Shown one piece after another: positions 15,882 to 23,696 of a stretch of 32,352 bases of DNA (position 1 is its first letter; the number at the start of each line of letters is the position of its first letter). A program made the translations under genes and the position numbers. Source of the DNA: a bacterium (GTDB lineage: Bacteria > Patescibacteriota > Saccharimonadia > Saccharimonadales > Saccharimonadaceae). The notes beneath the pieces are model-generated. The model was not told the DNA's origin. It did not search any database and saw only the letters and a program-made list of their open reading frames with translations. The stretch covers positions 1 through 32,352 of the forward strand of contig JAKDMF010000004.1 of NCBI GenBank assembly GCA_030452455.1. Direction: 5' to 3'.

Positions 15882-17263
15882 TGAAAACTATTGATATTGT
15901 AAAGCGAGCCGGTCGTAACTTAGGCCGAGCCAAGTCTCGAACTTTTTTGACAGCTGTGGCTATATCAGTTGGTGGTTTTGCTATTGTGGCTTCACTAGCC
16001 GCCGGCACGGGCGCCAAGCACTACGTCGACCAGGTGATTAGCGCTAATATGGACGAGCAATCGCTGGTAATCTACGCCGACTCCAAGTTTACCGATACCT
16101 CAAATGCCGCTACAAACTTTGCGCCTGGTCTGCGTGAATATGATCCAGATAGTTTTGAATCTCAGGGTGTTGATATGAAAGCTTTGACTCAAGACAATAT
16201 CGATCAACTGCGCCAGCGCGATGATCTTGCCAGCGTCGAGCCTTTTTATCAGCTGCAGCCGCAGTATGTAACTTTTGGGGTTGATAAGGGTCAGAAATAT
16301 TCGTCGGATGTTTATGCCTATGATGGCTCCAAGGTTTCACCGACGCTAGTCGGTAACATGCCGGAGCTTCATGGCATGTTGGGCGATGATGACGCCGTTA
16401 TTCCGCAGGCTTACTTAAAAACTCTCGGCATCGAAGAATCTGACGCTCAGAAAGCTATCGGCAGCGAAGTGACTGTTCGCGTCCAGCAGACACCCCAGAG
16501 TGTTGATAAAGATGAAATTCAAGCTGCCTTTATGAAGGGTGGAGAAAAAGCTGTTCAGAAATTGACTGAGGGCAAAACTATCGACAAAACATTCCAGATT
16601 GTTGCGGTCATGGGCAACTCGGTCAACGAGCTAGATCAACAGCAGGGTGTATTTATCAGCAGTAACGCCGCCAAAGAGCTATCCGATTTTAGCACCGAGG
16701 GAACTGACCTGCACGGTAAATATATGATGGCATTTGCGGTAGTAAAGGACGGTCTTGATCCAGCTGAGGTCAAAGATTCACTTAAAAATGATAAATTTTA
16801 CGCCTCAACTGCTGAAGACCTTCAGCAACTGCTATTTACATTTGTAAATGTCCTGCTCGGTATTGTGATTGGCTTCGGGGCACTAGCCCTAGTTGTCAGT
16901 GTCTTCGGTATCATTAATACCCAGTACATATCTGTCCTAGAGCGAACTCAGCAGATTGGCCTGATGAAGGCGCTCGGCGCCTCGAAGCGCGATATCGCCC
17001 GGCTGTTTAGGTACGAAGCTGCCTGGGTCGGCTTCCTGGGCGGAGCGCTCGGAGCTGGCGCCGCCTGGATTGCCGGAACTATCGCTAACCCGTGGATTAC
17101 CGATAAGCTGAACTTAGGCGACGGCAACTCACTGTTAATGTTTGAACTATTGCCATCGATTGGTGTTATTGTACTACTGGTTATTGTAGCGGTTGTATCC
17201 GGCTGGCTACCAAGCCGCAAAGCCGCTCGGCTCGATCCAATCGAAGCTCTCCGGACAGAATAA
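15881..17263 (+). CDS. MacB/FtsX-type ABC transporter permease
   Basis: 460 aa. Seen: one N-terminal membrane helix (TFLTAVAISVGGFAIVASLAAG), a large extracytoplasmic domain of about 270 residues (MacB periplasmic core-like), then three C-terminal helices (VNVLLGIVIGFGALALVVSVFGI, FLGGALGAGAAWIAGTIA, LLPSIGVIVLLVIVAVVSGWL) with the family-typical ERTQQIGLMKALGASKRDI cytoplasmic coupling helix and terminal PSRKAARLDPIEALR. This is the standard four-helix type VII ABC permease, exporting peptides, antibiotics or lipoproteins or sensing antimicrobials. AAGGAG lies 8 nt before ATG, inside the ATPase gene. In a cell with one membrane no TolC/MacA partner is expected, and none is visible. Substrate unknown. 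Confidence 0.92.
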   Translation: MKTIDIVKRAGRNLGRAKSRTFLTAVAISVGGFAIVASLAAGTGAKHYVDQVISANMDEQSLVIYADSKFTDTSNAATNFAPGLREYDPDSFESQGVDMKALTQDNIDQLRQRDDLASVEPFYQLQPQYVTFGVDKGQKYSSDVYAYDGSKVSPTLVGNMPELHGMLGDDDAVIPQAYLKTLGIEESDAQKAIGSEVTVRVQQTPQSVDKDEIQAAFMKGGEKAVQKLTEGKTIDKTFQIVAVMGNSVNELDQQQGVFISSNAAKELSDFSTEGTDLHGKYMMAFAVVKDGLDPAEVKDSLKNDKFYASTAEDLQQLLFTFVNVLLGIVIGFGALALVVSVFGIINTQYISVLERTQQIGLMKALGASKRDIARLFRYEAAWVGFLGGALGAGAAWIAGTIANPWITDKLNLGDGNSLLMFELLPSIGVIVLLVIVAVVSGWLPSRKAARLDPIEALRTE

Positions 17264-17284
17264 ATTATTTCAAAAAAGAGAAGC

Positions 17285-17307
17285 GGCCAGATTATAAAAA
17301 TCTGGCC
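17285..17307 (-). terminator. Terminator-like hairpin between the ABC operon and the minus-strand gene
   Basis: GGCCAGATT (17285-17293) and AATCTGGCC (17299-17307) form a 9-bp stem with a 5-nt loop. Read on the minus strand it is followed a few bases later by a C/T-rich run ending in TTTTTT, so it best serves the leftward gene, but it may also stop rightward transcription. Confidence 0.65.
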
Positions 17308-17327
17308 TAGCTTACTCTCCGAGTCAA

Positions 17328-17702
17328 TTATCGATCTATCTTTTGATAGTTCCCCCGGGTAGCTGCGTGGCTGATAGTAGTAGCGATGACAAAGATGCCA
17401 ACGAAAAATGTGAGAGCTGCGAGAGCTGATAGAGCATTGGTGCTCCGGATGTGTGCAGTTTGGGCAGCATCGGCTGCTTCCATGCGCTGAGATTCATTTT
17501 CGCAGTTATAAACTGCAGTTGAACCGGTTTCTCCGCTTGGCTCCCAGGTTTCAACCGGGCAGACGCCATAGGCGCCATCGACTCGATTCTCGTAGGCGTC
17601 ATAGGACGAACCCATGACTTGGACTGCAAAAAATGCACATCCGCCAGCTAGAAGAGCGGCGATGACGGTGAACAGAAAACGACGACCTTTGTAGGTAAGC
17701 AT
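17328..17702 (-). CDS. Small membrane protein with two helices and an exposed loop
   Basis: 124 aa. An N-terminal helix (FLFTVIAALLAGGCAFFAVQVMG) follows a basic start, then a hydrophilic loop of about 60 residues containing two cysteines (GVCPVE, YNCENES) that could form a disulfide outside the cell, and a C-terminal helix (ALSALAALTFFVGIFVIATTIS) with a basic tail. LAGGC resembles but does not match a lipobox well. No family recognised. It stands alone between convergent and divergent genes and has a perfect consensus promoter, so it may be strongly expressed. AAGGA precedes ATG, and a run of eight C lies just upstream of it. Confidence 0.72.
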   Translation of the reverse strand: MLTYKGRRFLFTVIAALLAGGCAFFAVQVMGSSYDAYENRVDGAYGVCPVETWEPSGETGSTAVYNCENESQRMEAADAAQTAHIRSTNALSALAALTFFVGIFVIATTISHAATRGNYQKIDR

Positions 17703-17715
17703 GACTGTATCCTTA

Positions 17716-17723
17716 GGGGGGGG
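17716..17723. repeat. G8/C8 homopolymer in the leader of the small membrane protein
   Basis: Eight consecutive G on the plus strand (C8 in the minus-strand mRNA) lie between the promoter and the ribosome binding site of the 17328-17702 gene. Such tracts are slippage-prone; their length could alter leader structure. Confidence 0.6.
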
Positions 17724-17766
17724 AGACGATAATTGTAATGTACGTTACCGGAGGTAAGCTATCTAT

Positions 17767-17795
17767 ATTATAGCACTTATGGTTATCTGTGTCAA
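17767..17795 (-). promoter_or_regulatory. Perfect consensus sigma70-type promoter
   Basis: On the minus strand: TTGACA (17790-17795), 17-nt spacer, TATAAT (17767-17772). Both hexamers match consensus exactly. The start would be near 17760, leaving a leader of about 58 nt that includes a small TTACC/GGTAA hairpin and the C8 run. Confidence 0.92.
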
Positions 17796-17820
17796 TGTAT
17801 AGCTCGGCTAACACCTGTCG

Positions 17821-17849
17821 TTGTAGTTTTTGTGTCTAACAGTTAGAAT
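17821..17849 (+). promoter_or_regulatory. Promoter of serS, leaderless geometry
   Basis: TTGTAG (17821-17826), 17-nt spacer, TAGAAT (17844-17849). The -10 ends 6 nt before the ATG at 17856 with no Shine-Dalgarno sequence. Confidence 0.6.
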
Positions 17850-17855
17850 AGATAC

Positions 17856-19154
17856 ATGTTAGACATACGATATATTCGCGACAACGCAGATGCAGTCCAA
17901 AAAAACGCGACCGATAAAGGCTACGAGGTTTCGATAGCCGAACTACTAAAACTAGATGACTCTCGACGTGAGCTACAGGGACAGGTCGATGAACTACGTG
18001 AAAAACGTAATCAAAACGCCGCTAGCATGAAGGGCGGCAAGCCATCACAAGAGGCGATTGATGAGGGCAAGCGCATCAAGCTTGAGCTAGCGGAGCGTGA
18101 CAAGTATCTAAATCAAGTCGATGCTGAATTTACAGACCTACTCAAACAAGTTCCAAATATGGCAACTGACGACGTGCCTTATGGCGCGACCGAAGACGAA
18201 AACGTTGAAATAAAAGTTGTCGGTGACATACCGCAGTTTGATTTTGCGCCAAAAAACCACTTTGAAATAGCCGAAGCCAAAGGCTGGCTTGATAAAGAGC
18301 GGGCCGCTAAGGTCTCCGGTGCCCGGTTTGCCTATGTTATGGGCGACATGGTGCTCTTGCAGCAGGCTATTATACAGTTTGTGATGAGTACACTGACAGA
18401 TCCGAAAAAAGTAGCGGACATCATAGCTGGTGCCGGACTTGATATTGATACTCGACCATTTATTCCAGTCTTGCCACCGTTGATGATTAAGACCGAGCCG
18501 TATGATCAGATGGACCGTTTGCAGCCCAGCGATGATCGCTATAAGATCGAGGGCGAAGAGCTATGGCTTCAGGGTAGTGCCGAGCACGTGCTCGGTAGTA
18601 TGCACGCTGGTGAGATTTTTGAGCAGAGTGAGCTACCTAAGCGCTATCTTGGATTTGCGACTAGCTTCCGTAAAGAAGCCGGAACATACGGCAAGGACAT
18701 GGAAGGCATTATTCGCATGCATCAGTTCGATAAGCTTGAAATGGAGAGCTTCACGACGGCTGATGACAGTTTCGATGAGCATCAACTATTTGTGGCAATT
18801 CAAGAACACCTATTGCAACAACTTAAGCTGCCGTACCACGTCCTGCTAAAATGCTCGGTTGATATCGGCAAGCCTAATGCTCGTGGTATCGACATGGAAG
18901 TTTGGCTACCGGCTCAGTCAAAGTACCGGGAAACACACACCGCCGACTATATGACAGACTATCAAGCCCGTCGTTTGAACACCCGAGTTAGGCGCGATTC
19001 TGGCAAGTTAGAATTGATCCACACCAATGACGCGACAGCCTTTGCGCTCGGTCGAGCGATGGTGGCAATTATCGAAAACTATCAAACAGTTGATGGTGAC
19101 GTTCGAGTTCCGGAAGTCCTGCAGCCATATCTTGGTGGCCGCGAGACCCTATAG
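17856..19154 (+). CDS. serS: Seryl-tRNA synthetase
   Basis: 432 aa, normal length. Class II synthetase charging tRNA-Ser. Seen: N-terminal MLDIRYIRDNADAVQKNATDKG and a long antiparallel coiled coil (about 30-100) that grips the tRNA-Ser variable arm, then the catalytic core with a TAE-like loop (LWLQGSAEHVLGSMH; here S-A-E), motif 2 FRKEAGTYGKDMEGIIRMHQFDKLE, ETHTADYMTDYQARRLNTR and motif 3 DGDVRVPEVLQPYLGG with an upstream ALGRAMVAIIENYQ. Motif 2 and motif 3 residues appear intact. It is the first gene of the serS-hpf-secA stretch but hpf has its own promoter. Confidence 0.97.
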   Translation: MLDIRYIRDNADAVQKNATDKGYEVSIAELLKLDDSRRELQGQVDELREKRNQNAASMKGGKPSQEAIDEGKRIKLELAERDKYLNQVDAEFTDLLKQVPNMATDDVPYGATEDENVEIKVVGDIPQFDFAPKNHFEIAEAKGWLDKERAAKVSGARFAYVMGDMVLLQQAIIQFVMSTLTDPKKVADIIAGAGLDIDTRPFIPVLPPLMIKTEPYDQMDRLQPSDDRYKIEGEELWLQGSAEHVLGSMHAGEIFEQSELPKRYLGFATSFRKEAGTYGKDMEGIIRMHQFDKLEMESFTTADDSFDEHQLFVAIQEHLLQQLKLPYHVLLKCSVDIGKPNARGIDMEVWLPAQSKYRETHTADYMTDYQARRLNTRVRRDSGKLELIHTNDATAFALGRAMVAIIENYQTVDGDVRVPEVLQPYLGGRETL

Positions 19155-19200
19155 TCTTACTGGGGCCGGCTTCAGCTCGCGTGGACTATAATAGTACTAG

Positions 19201-19209
19201 TGTTATAAT
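19201..19209 (+). promoter_or_regulatory. Extended -10 promoter of hpf
   Basis: TGTTATAAT is a perfect extended -10. A second TATAAT lies at 19187-19192. The leader of about 34 nt contains AAGGAGG (19238-19244), 5 nt before the ATG, one of the strongest ribosome binding sites in the window. Confidence 0.75.
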
Positions 19210-19249
19210 ATAAGTATAGATATAGAACCAACTAAATAAGGAGGTAGAC

Positions 19250-19621
19250 ATGATAACATCAGTTGACATTACTGGCGTCAAGTATGACGTCGATGAAAAT
19301 ACCAAAAAATATGTACAGAAAAAAATCGGCCGTCTTGATCGCTTCCTGCCTCGACATGCTCGTAAGTCAGCTGCGGCTGATGTTCGAATTAAGCAAGTTG
19401 ACCAGCCAAAAGACAATAAGTACGAGGTCGAGATCACTCTAACTGTACCTGGTAACAACTTGACCGCCAAAGACACAGCCGGCAACGCTCTAGCTGGGAT
19501 TGATATTGTCGAGGCGAAACTGGTTCGCCAGCTCCACAAGTACAAGCAGGTCAGCTTACCGCACGTTGGCAGGCGGGGCATGCTCAGTAAATTCAAGCGC
19601 AGCTACGACCGCGAACAGTAG
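19250..19621 (+). CDS. hpf: Ribosome hibernation promoting factor, short form
   Basis: 123 aa with the beta-alpha-beta-beta-beta-alpha layout of HPF/RaiA: ITSVDITGVKYDVDENTKKYVQKKIGRLDRFL, then VRIKQVDQPKDNKYEVEITLTVPGNNLTAKDTAGNALAGIDIVEAKLVRQLHKYK. It binds the decoding centre of the 30S subunit and protects idle ribosomes. It lacks the C-terminal dimerisation domain of long HPF, so it would correspond to the short form (HPF or YfiA-like). A short basic tail follows (RRGMLSKFKRSYDREQ). Position directly before secA matches Bacillus and many other bacteria. Strong ribosome binding site and a strong promoter suggest regulated, high expression. Confidence 0.92.
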   Translation: MITSVDITGVKYDVDENTKKYVQKKIGRLDRFLPRHARKSAAADVRIKQVDQPKDNKYEVEITLTVPGNNLTAKDTAGNALAGIDIVEAKLVRQLHKYKQVSLPHVGRRGMLSKFKRSYDREQ

Positions 19622-19636
19622 AATATTTATTAAAAA

Positions 19637-19677
19637 CAATTAAAATAGTGGGCCCCTAAAACCCACTATTTTAATTG
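19637..19677. terminator. Long perfect hairpin between hpf and secA
   Basis: A 16-bp perfect stem: CAATTAAAATAGTGGG (19637-19652) and CCCACTATTTTAATTG (19662-19677) with a 9-nt loop. A-rich on the left, T-rich on the right; a rho-independent terminator isolating hpf from secA, potentially bidirectional. Confidence 0.82.
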
Positions 19678-19711
19678 ATTAACTACTCTTTATCTAGCTG
19701 TTAAAACAGCG

Positions 19712-19717
19712 TATAAT
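19712..19717 (+). promoter_or_regulatory. -10 element of secA
   Basis: TATAAT, with a weak -35. The leader of about 45 nt includes AGAGGGAAA upstream of the ATG at 19764. A TTGACA at 19732-19737 has no matching -10. Confidence 0.55.
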
Positions 19718-19763
19718 AGGCAAAGTAGTATTTGACAGATAGTTTCAGTAAAGAGGGAAATTT

Positions 19764-22385
19764 ATGGCTATAAACAGACAAAAAGCATTGACGAAGGTCT
19801 TTGGTGATCCGCAGAAAAAGATTTTAAAACGGCTCGAGCACCACGTTAAAGCCACCAACAATCTGGCCGAGACTTATAAAAAAATGACCAAACCGCAGCT
19901 GGCCAAACAGACGGCTGTACTAAAAAAACGCCTAGAAGAAAGTCAGACAACGCTCGATACGATATTGCCTGATGCTTTTGCGCTCGTTCGCGAGGCTAGT
20001 ACACGCGTACTTGGTATGCGTCATTTCGATGTTCAGTTGATTGGCGGCATTGCCTTGCACCAGGGCAACGTTGCCGAGATGAAGACTGGTGAAGGTAAAA
20101 CCCTCGTTGCCACACTACCTGTCTATCTCAACGCCCTGAGCGAAAAGGGCGTTCATGTTGTAACGGTCAACGACTACCTAGCTCAGCGTGATGCTTCTTG
20201 GATGGGTGAGTTGTATGATTTCCTCGGCCTGTCGGTCGGTGTTATTGTCGCCGACGCTTCGTTCATCTACGATATGAAGTTCGACAACGGTAAGCACGAC
20301 GACGAGCGGATGCGACGACTGCGACCCGCCACTCGCCGTGAAGCCTATGAAGCTGACGTCACTTATGGTACCAACAACGAATTTGGATTCGACTACCTCC
20401 GCGACAACATGGTCAACGAAGTTGAGTTAGTCCGTCAGCGCGAGCTAAACTTTGCAATCGTCGATGAGGTTGACTCGATTTTGATCGATGAAGCCCGAAC
20501 ACCGCTTATTATTAGCGCTCCAGCCGCCGAAAACCCCGATAGCTACATTCAGTTTTCAAAGGTCGCTTCGCAGCTCAAGCCGGAAGATTACATTCTCGAT
20601 GAAAAGCGCCGCAGCGTTGCTCTGAGCGACGAAGGTGTCGAAAAAGTTCAAAAAATGCTTGGCATAAAAAACTTATACAATCCAGATTACATCCGTTCGG
20701 TCTATCACATGGACCAAGCTTTGAAAGCTCAGGCTATCTTCAAGCGTGATAAAGACTACGTAGTAACTAACGACGGCGAAGTCGTGATCGTTGATGAACA
20801 CACTGGCCGTTTGATGCAGGGTCGTCGCTACAACGAGGGTCTACACCAGGCGATTGAAGCCAAAGAGGGCGTTGCCGTCCTCCAGGAGAGCATGACTCTG
20901 GCGACAGTCTCGTTCCAGAACTATTTCCGTCTATATAAGAAACTTTCCGGTATGACCGGTACGGCCTTTACTGAGGCTGAAGAGTTCCAGCAGATTTATA
21001 GCCTCGATGTGGTTCAAATCCCGTCAAACAAGCCACTGGCCCGTGAAGATAAGCAGGACTTGATATTTAAGTCAGAAAAATCGAAGCTCAAAGCCGTCGC
21101 CGATGCCATCAAAGAGTATCACAAGGTTGGCCGACCAGTTTTGATTGGATCAGCCTCGATTACTAAAAACGAGATGATCGCTGACTACCTCGATAAGGAG
21201 AAAATCCCTTACGAGCTACTAAACGCCAAAAATAACGAGCGTGAAGCCGCGATTGTTGAAAAAGCTGGTGAAAAGGGAGCGATTACACTAGCGACTAACA
21301 TTGCCGGTCGTGGTACCGATATCAAACTTGGTGACGGTGTTCGTGAGCTTGGTGGACTAGTTGTGATTGGCTCGGAGCGTCATGAGTCACGCCGAATTGA
21401 TAATCAGCTACGTGGTCGTGGTGGACGCCAGGGTGATCCCGGCGAGACCCAGTTCTATGTCTCGACTGAAGATGATTTGATGCGTATCTTCCAGGGCGAT
21501 CGAATCGGTGCCTTGATGGACAGGCTAGGTGTTGATGATGACACTCCAATCCAGAACAAGGCCGTTTCTAAGACTCTAGAGGCTGCCCAGAAACGGGTTG
21601 AGGGCTATAACTTCGATACTCGTAAAAACGTCGTGCAGTACGACAACGTCATCAACCGACACCGCCGAGTTGTCTACGTGGTTCGCCGCCGGATTCTAGA
21701 GGGTGATGATATTCGCCCTGAGGTGGAGCGGTTACTTAAAAATGAGGTTAAAGACCTGACTAAGTTGCCTAGCAAAAACGACCCGAAGGCTTACGAAGAG
21801 CTAGCGACTGTTTTCCCACTAGTCGACAAGAAAGTTAAAGCTATTGGGGCCGAGAAAAAAGACGGCGCCAGGTATCAGTTTGCGCTACGTGAAGTTATGA
21901 AACTTTACGATGACAAGGAACAAGAGATTACGCCAGAAATTATGCGTAAAGTGGAGCGTGAAGTCTACATGCAGGTCCTTGATACGCTCTGGATGCAGCA
22001 CCTGGAAAACATGCAGCACCTCCGTGATGGTATTCACTGGCGCAGCGTTGGTCAACGTGACCCACTAGTTGAATATCGCTCCGAGTCACAGAAACTATTT
22101 GATAGCTTGCAGCGGACCCTGCGCGAAGAGGTAATCCGAGCCATTATGCACGTTCACAAGCACGACGTTATCGCGACTGAAGATGAAGATACCGACACAG
22201 AGCTAACCCGCCTAGCTGAGAACTCAGTTACGAGCGGTGTTAATGAAATAACTAGTGGTGAATCAAACCGCGACGATGACTTTAACTCCAAGAAAAAAGC
22301 CGTCAAAGCACCAGCTAGTACTAAAAATCAAGCTCGAAAAAAGAAAAAGAATCAGCGCCAAAATCGTAAGAAAAATCGTAACTAA
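19764..22385 (+). CDS. secA: Preprotein translocase ATPase SecA
   Basis: 873 aa motor that drives unfolded preproteins through SecYEG. Seen: Q-motif region HFDVQLIGGIALHQGN, Walker A TGEGKT (about 108-113), VTVNDYLAQRDA, the conserved YGTNNEFGFDYLRDNM, Walker B VDEVDSILIDEARTPLIISA, the crosslinking domain, NBD2 with GTATAF-like GMTGTAFTEAEEF, TNIAGRGTDIKL and RGRGGRQGDPGETQFYVS, and the helical scaffold and wing (VVQYDNVINRHRR, LWMQHLENMQHLRDGIHWRSVGQRDPLVEY). The C-terminus lacks the zinc-binding Cys-His linker used for SecB contact and instead ends in a basic tail (KKKKNQRQNRKKNRN), which may bind membrane or ribosome. A 14-nt gap leads to the M16 gene. Confidence 0.98.
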   Translation: MAINRQKALTKVFGDPQKKILKRLEHHVKATNNLAETYKKMTKPQLAKQTAVLKKRLEESQTTLDTILPDAFALVREASTRVLGMRHFDVQLIGGIALHQGNVAEMKTGEGKTLVATLPVYLNALSEKGVHVVTVNDYLAQRDASWMGELYDFLGLSVGVIVADASFIYDMKFDNGKHDDERMRRLRPATRREAYEADVTYGTNNEFGFDYLRDNMVNEVELVRQRELNFAIVDEVDSILIDEARTPLIISAPAAENPDSYIQFSKVASQLKPEDYILDEKRRSVALSDEGVEKVQKMLGIKNLYNPDYIRSVYHMDQALKAQAIFKRDKDYVVTNDGEVVIVDEHTGRLMQGRRYNEGLHQAIEAKEGVAVLQESMTLATVSFQNYFRLYKKLSGMTGTAFTEAEEFQQIYSLDVVQIPSNKPLAREDKQDLIFKSEKSKLKAVADAIKEYHKVGRPVLIGSASITKNEMIADYLDKEKIPYELLNAKNNEREAAIVEKAGEKGAITLATNIAGRGTDIKLGDGVRELGGLVVIGSERHESRRIDNQLRGRGGRQGDPGETQFYVSTEDDLMRIFQGDRIGALMDRLGVDDDTPIQNKAVSKTLEAAQKRVEGYNFDTRKNVVQYDNVINRHRRVVYVVRRRILEGDDIRPEVERLLKNEVKDLTKLPSKNDPKAYEELATVFPLVDKKVKAIGAEKKDGARYQFALREVMKLYDDKEQEITPEIMRKVEREVYMQVLDTLWMQHLENMQHLRDGIHWRSVGQRDPLVEYRSESQKLFDSLQRTLREEVIRAIMHVHKHDVIATEDEDTDTELTRLAENSVTSGVNEITSGESNRDDDFNSKKKAVKAPASTKNQARKKKKNQRQNRKKNRN

Positions 22386-22399
22386 ATAAGAGATCGACT

Positions 22400-23686
22400 A
22401 TGCAGCATAAAACAACCGAGGTTCGCTTAAAAAACGGTGCTCGCGGACTTTTGATAGATGTACCCGGCGCAACTGTGATGAGTTTTCAGTTTCAGTTTCG
22501 TGCCGGCAACCGTTTCGTCCAGTCTCAGGACAAATACGAAACCGCCCACATCATGGAGCATCTCGCTTTTGGTGCCAATAGCGAGTTCAAGAGTGAGCAT
22601 GCCTACGAGGCTGATTTCACTAAAAATGGCGCCTATCACAATGCCTATACGAGCGATCTATCGATGGTGTATATCGCGGACTGTGCTGATTTTGAGTGGG
22701 AGCGAATCCTACGCCTGCAGCAGGTAGCTATTTGTAGCCCGAAGTTCAACAACCGCGAGCTCGAGGCCGAAAAAGGTAATGTCCGCAGTGAGCTAACTGG
22801 CTACCTGAACAACCACAACCGGGTGCTGTGGCCAAAAGTTCAGCAACTACTAGGCGAGGACGTCTATACATTCTGGCAGCGGATCCAGACTATTAATAAT
22901 GTTACGCTGGCGGACATCAAAGAACACTACGCTCGGACGCACACCGCTAAAAATCTTCGCTTTATCATCGCCGGCAAGATCGACGGCCGTAAAAGCCAGA
23001 TTGTCCGGATGCTCGAGTCTTGGGACCTGGAAACCGGAGAGCGATTCGCGGCACCGGTTGATGAATATAGTGACGCTAACCCGACATTGATTCGCCGCAA
23101 GGAAGCCTCCAACCTAACATTTGCTTGGTCGATGGTCTTGCCGTATGAAATCAGTGAGGAGGAGACTGATGCAATGGACTGTCTGAACCATATCTTGACT
23201 GGCACGATGCACTCCAGGATATACGGTGCCGCTCGCAAGCGTGGCCTAGCTTATGGCATGTTCTCAGACACTGGGGTGGCAGCTGGTACAACTGGCTGGG
23301 ACTTTGGTGGTCAGGTCAACCTAGAGACCTCAGAGGACTTATTTAAGATTATAAACCGCGAGCTCAAAAAAGTTGTTGATGGTGATATCAGCGACGAAGA
23401 GATTGAGTCGGCTAAAAGCTATGCGATTGGTCGCCACCAGATGGGTGCCCAGACTGTCGCTCAGATTAGTAGTTTCTACACCGGCCGCTACTTCACGGAC
23501 GGGACAGTCAAAAGCTATGACAAAGTGCCGGAATCAATCAAGACGATCTCCAAAGACTGTATGATCGACACCGCCCGCCAATTCTTCACTAAGGGCTCCT
23601 GGGTCCTAGCCGGTGTCAGTAGTGGCGAAAAAGAGGATATAGTTAATCTTTCCGATAGACTAGCACCACTATTCGAAACGCGCTAA
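22400..23686 (+). CDS. M16-family zinc metallopeptidase
   Basis: 428 aa, one M16A/M16B-type subunit consisting of two homologous domains. Seen: the inverted zinc motif HIMEH (residues 50-54) with the catalytic glutamate, and the third zinc ligand expected in the helix ELEAEKGNVRSEL about 77 residues later, so the N-terminal domain looks catalytically competent. The C-terminal domain (about 220-428) has the usual inactive half with a RKRGLAYGMFSD arginine/tyrosine segment used for substrate binding. The family includes mitochondrial processing peptidase and PqqF/YmxG. It lies 14 nt after secA, so a link to secreted or signal peptide degradation is an inference from position only. Confidence 0.9.
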   Translation: MQHKTTEVRLKNGARGLLIDVPGATVMSFQFQFRAGNRFVQSQDKYETAHIMEHLAFGANSEFKSEHAYEADFTKNGAYHNAYTSDLSMVYIADCADFEWERILRLQQVAICSPKFNNRELEAEKGNVRSELTGYLNNHNRVLWPKVQQLLGEDVYTFWQRIQTINNVTLADIKEHYARTHTAKNLRFIIAGKIDGRKSQIVRMLESWDLETGERFAAPVDEYSDANPTLIRRKEASNLTFAWSMVLPYEISEEETDAMDCLNHILTGTMHSRIYGAARKRGLAYGMFSDTGVAAGTTGWDFGGQVNLETSEDLFKIINRELKKVVDGDISDEEIESAKSYAIGRHQMGAQTVAQISSFYTGRYFTDGTVKSYDKVPESIKTISKDCMIDTARQFFTKGSWVLAGVSSGEKEDIVNLSDRLAPLFETR

Positions 23687-23696
23687 ACTATATAAT

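Noticed and set aside
19732-19737. TTGACA upstream of secA
   Set aside because: No -10 at the right spacing downstream; probably chance.
22899-23238. Overlapping plus and minus ORFs in the M16 gene
   Set aside because: Shadows of a gene with an intact zinc motif.
23691-23696. TATAAT abutting the murD ATG
   Set aside because: Transcription would start inside the coding region; murD is more likely read through from the M16 gene 10 nt upstream.
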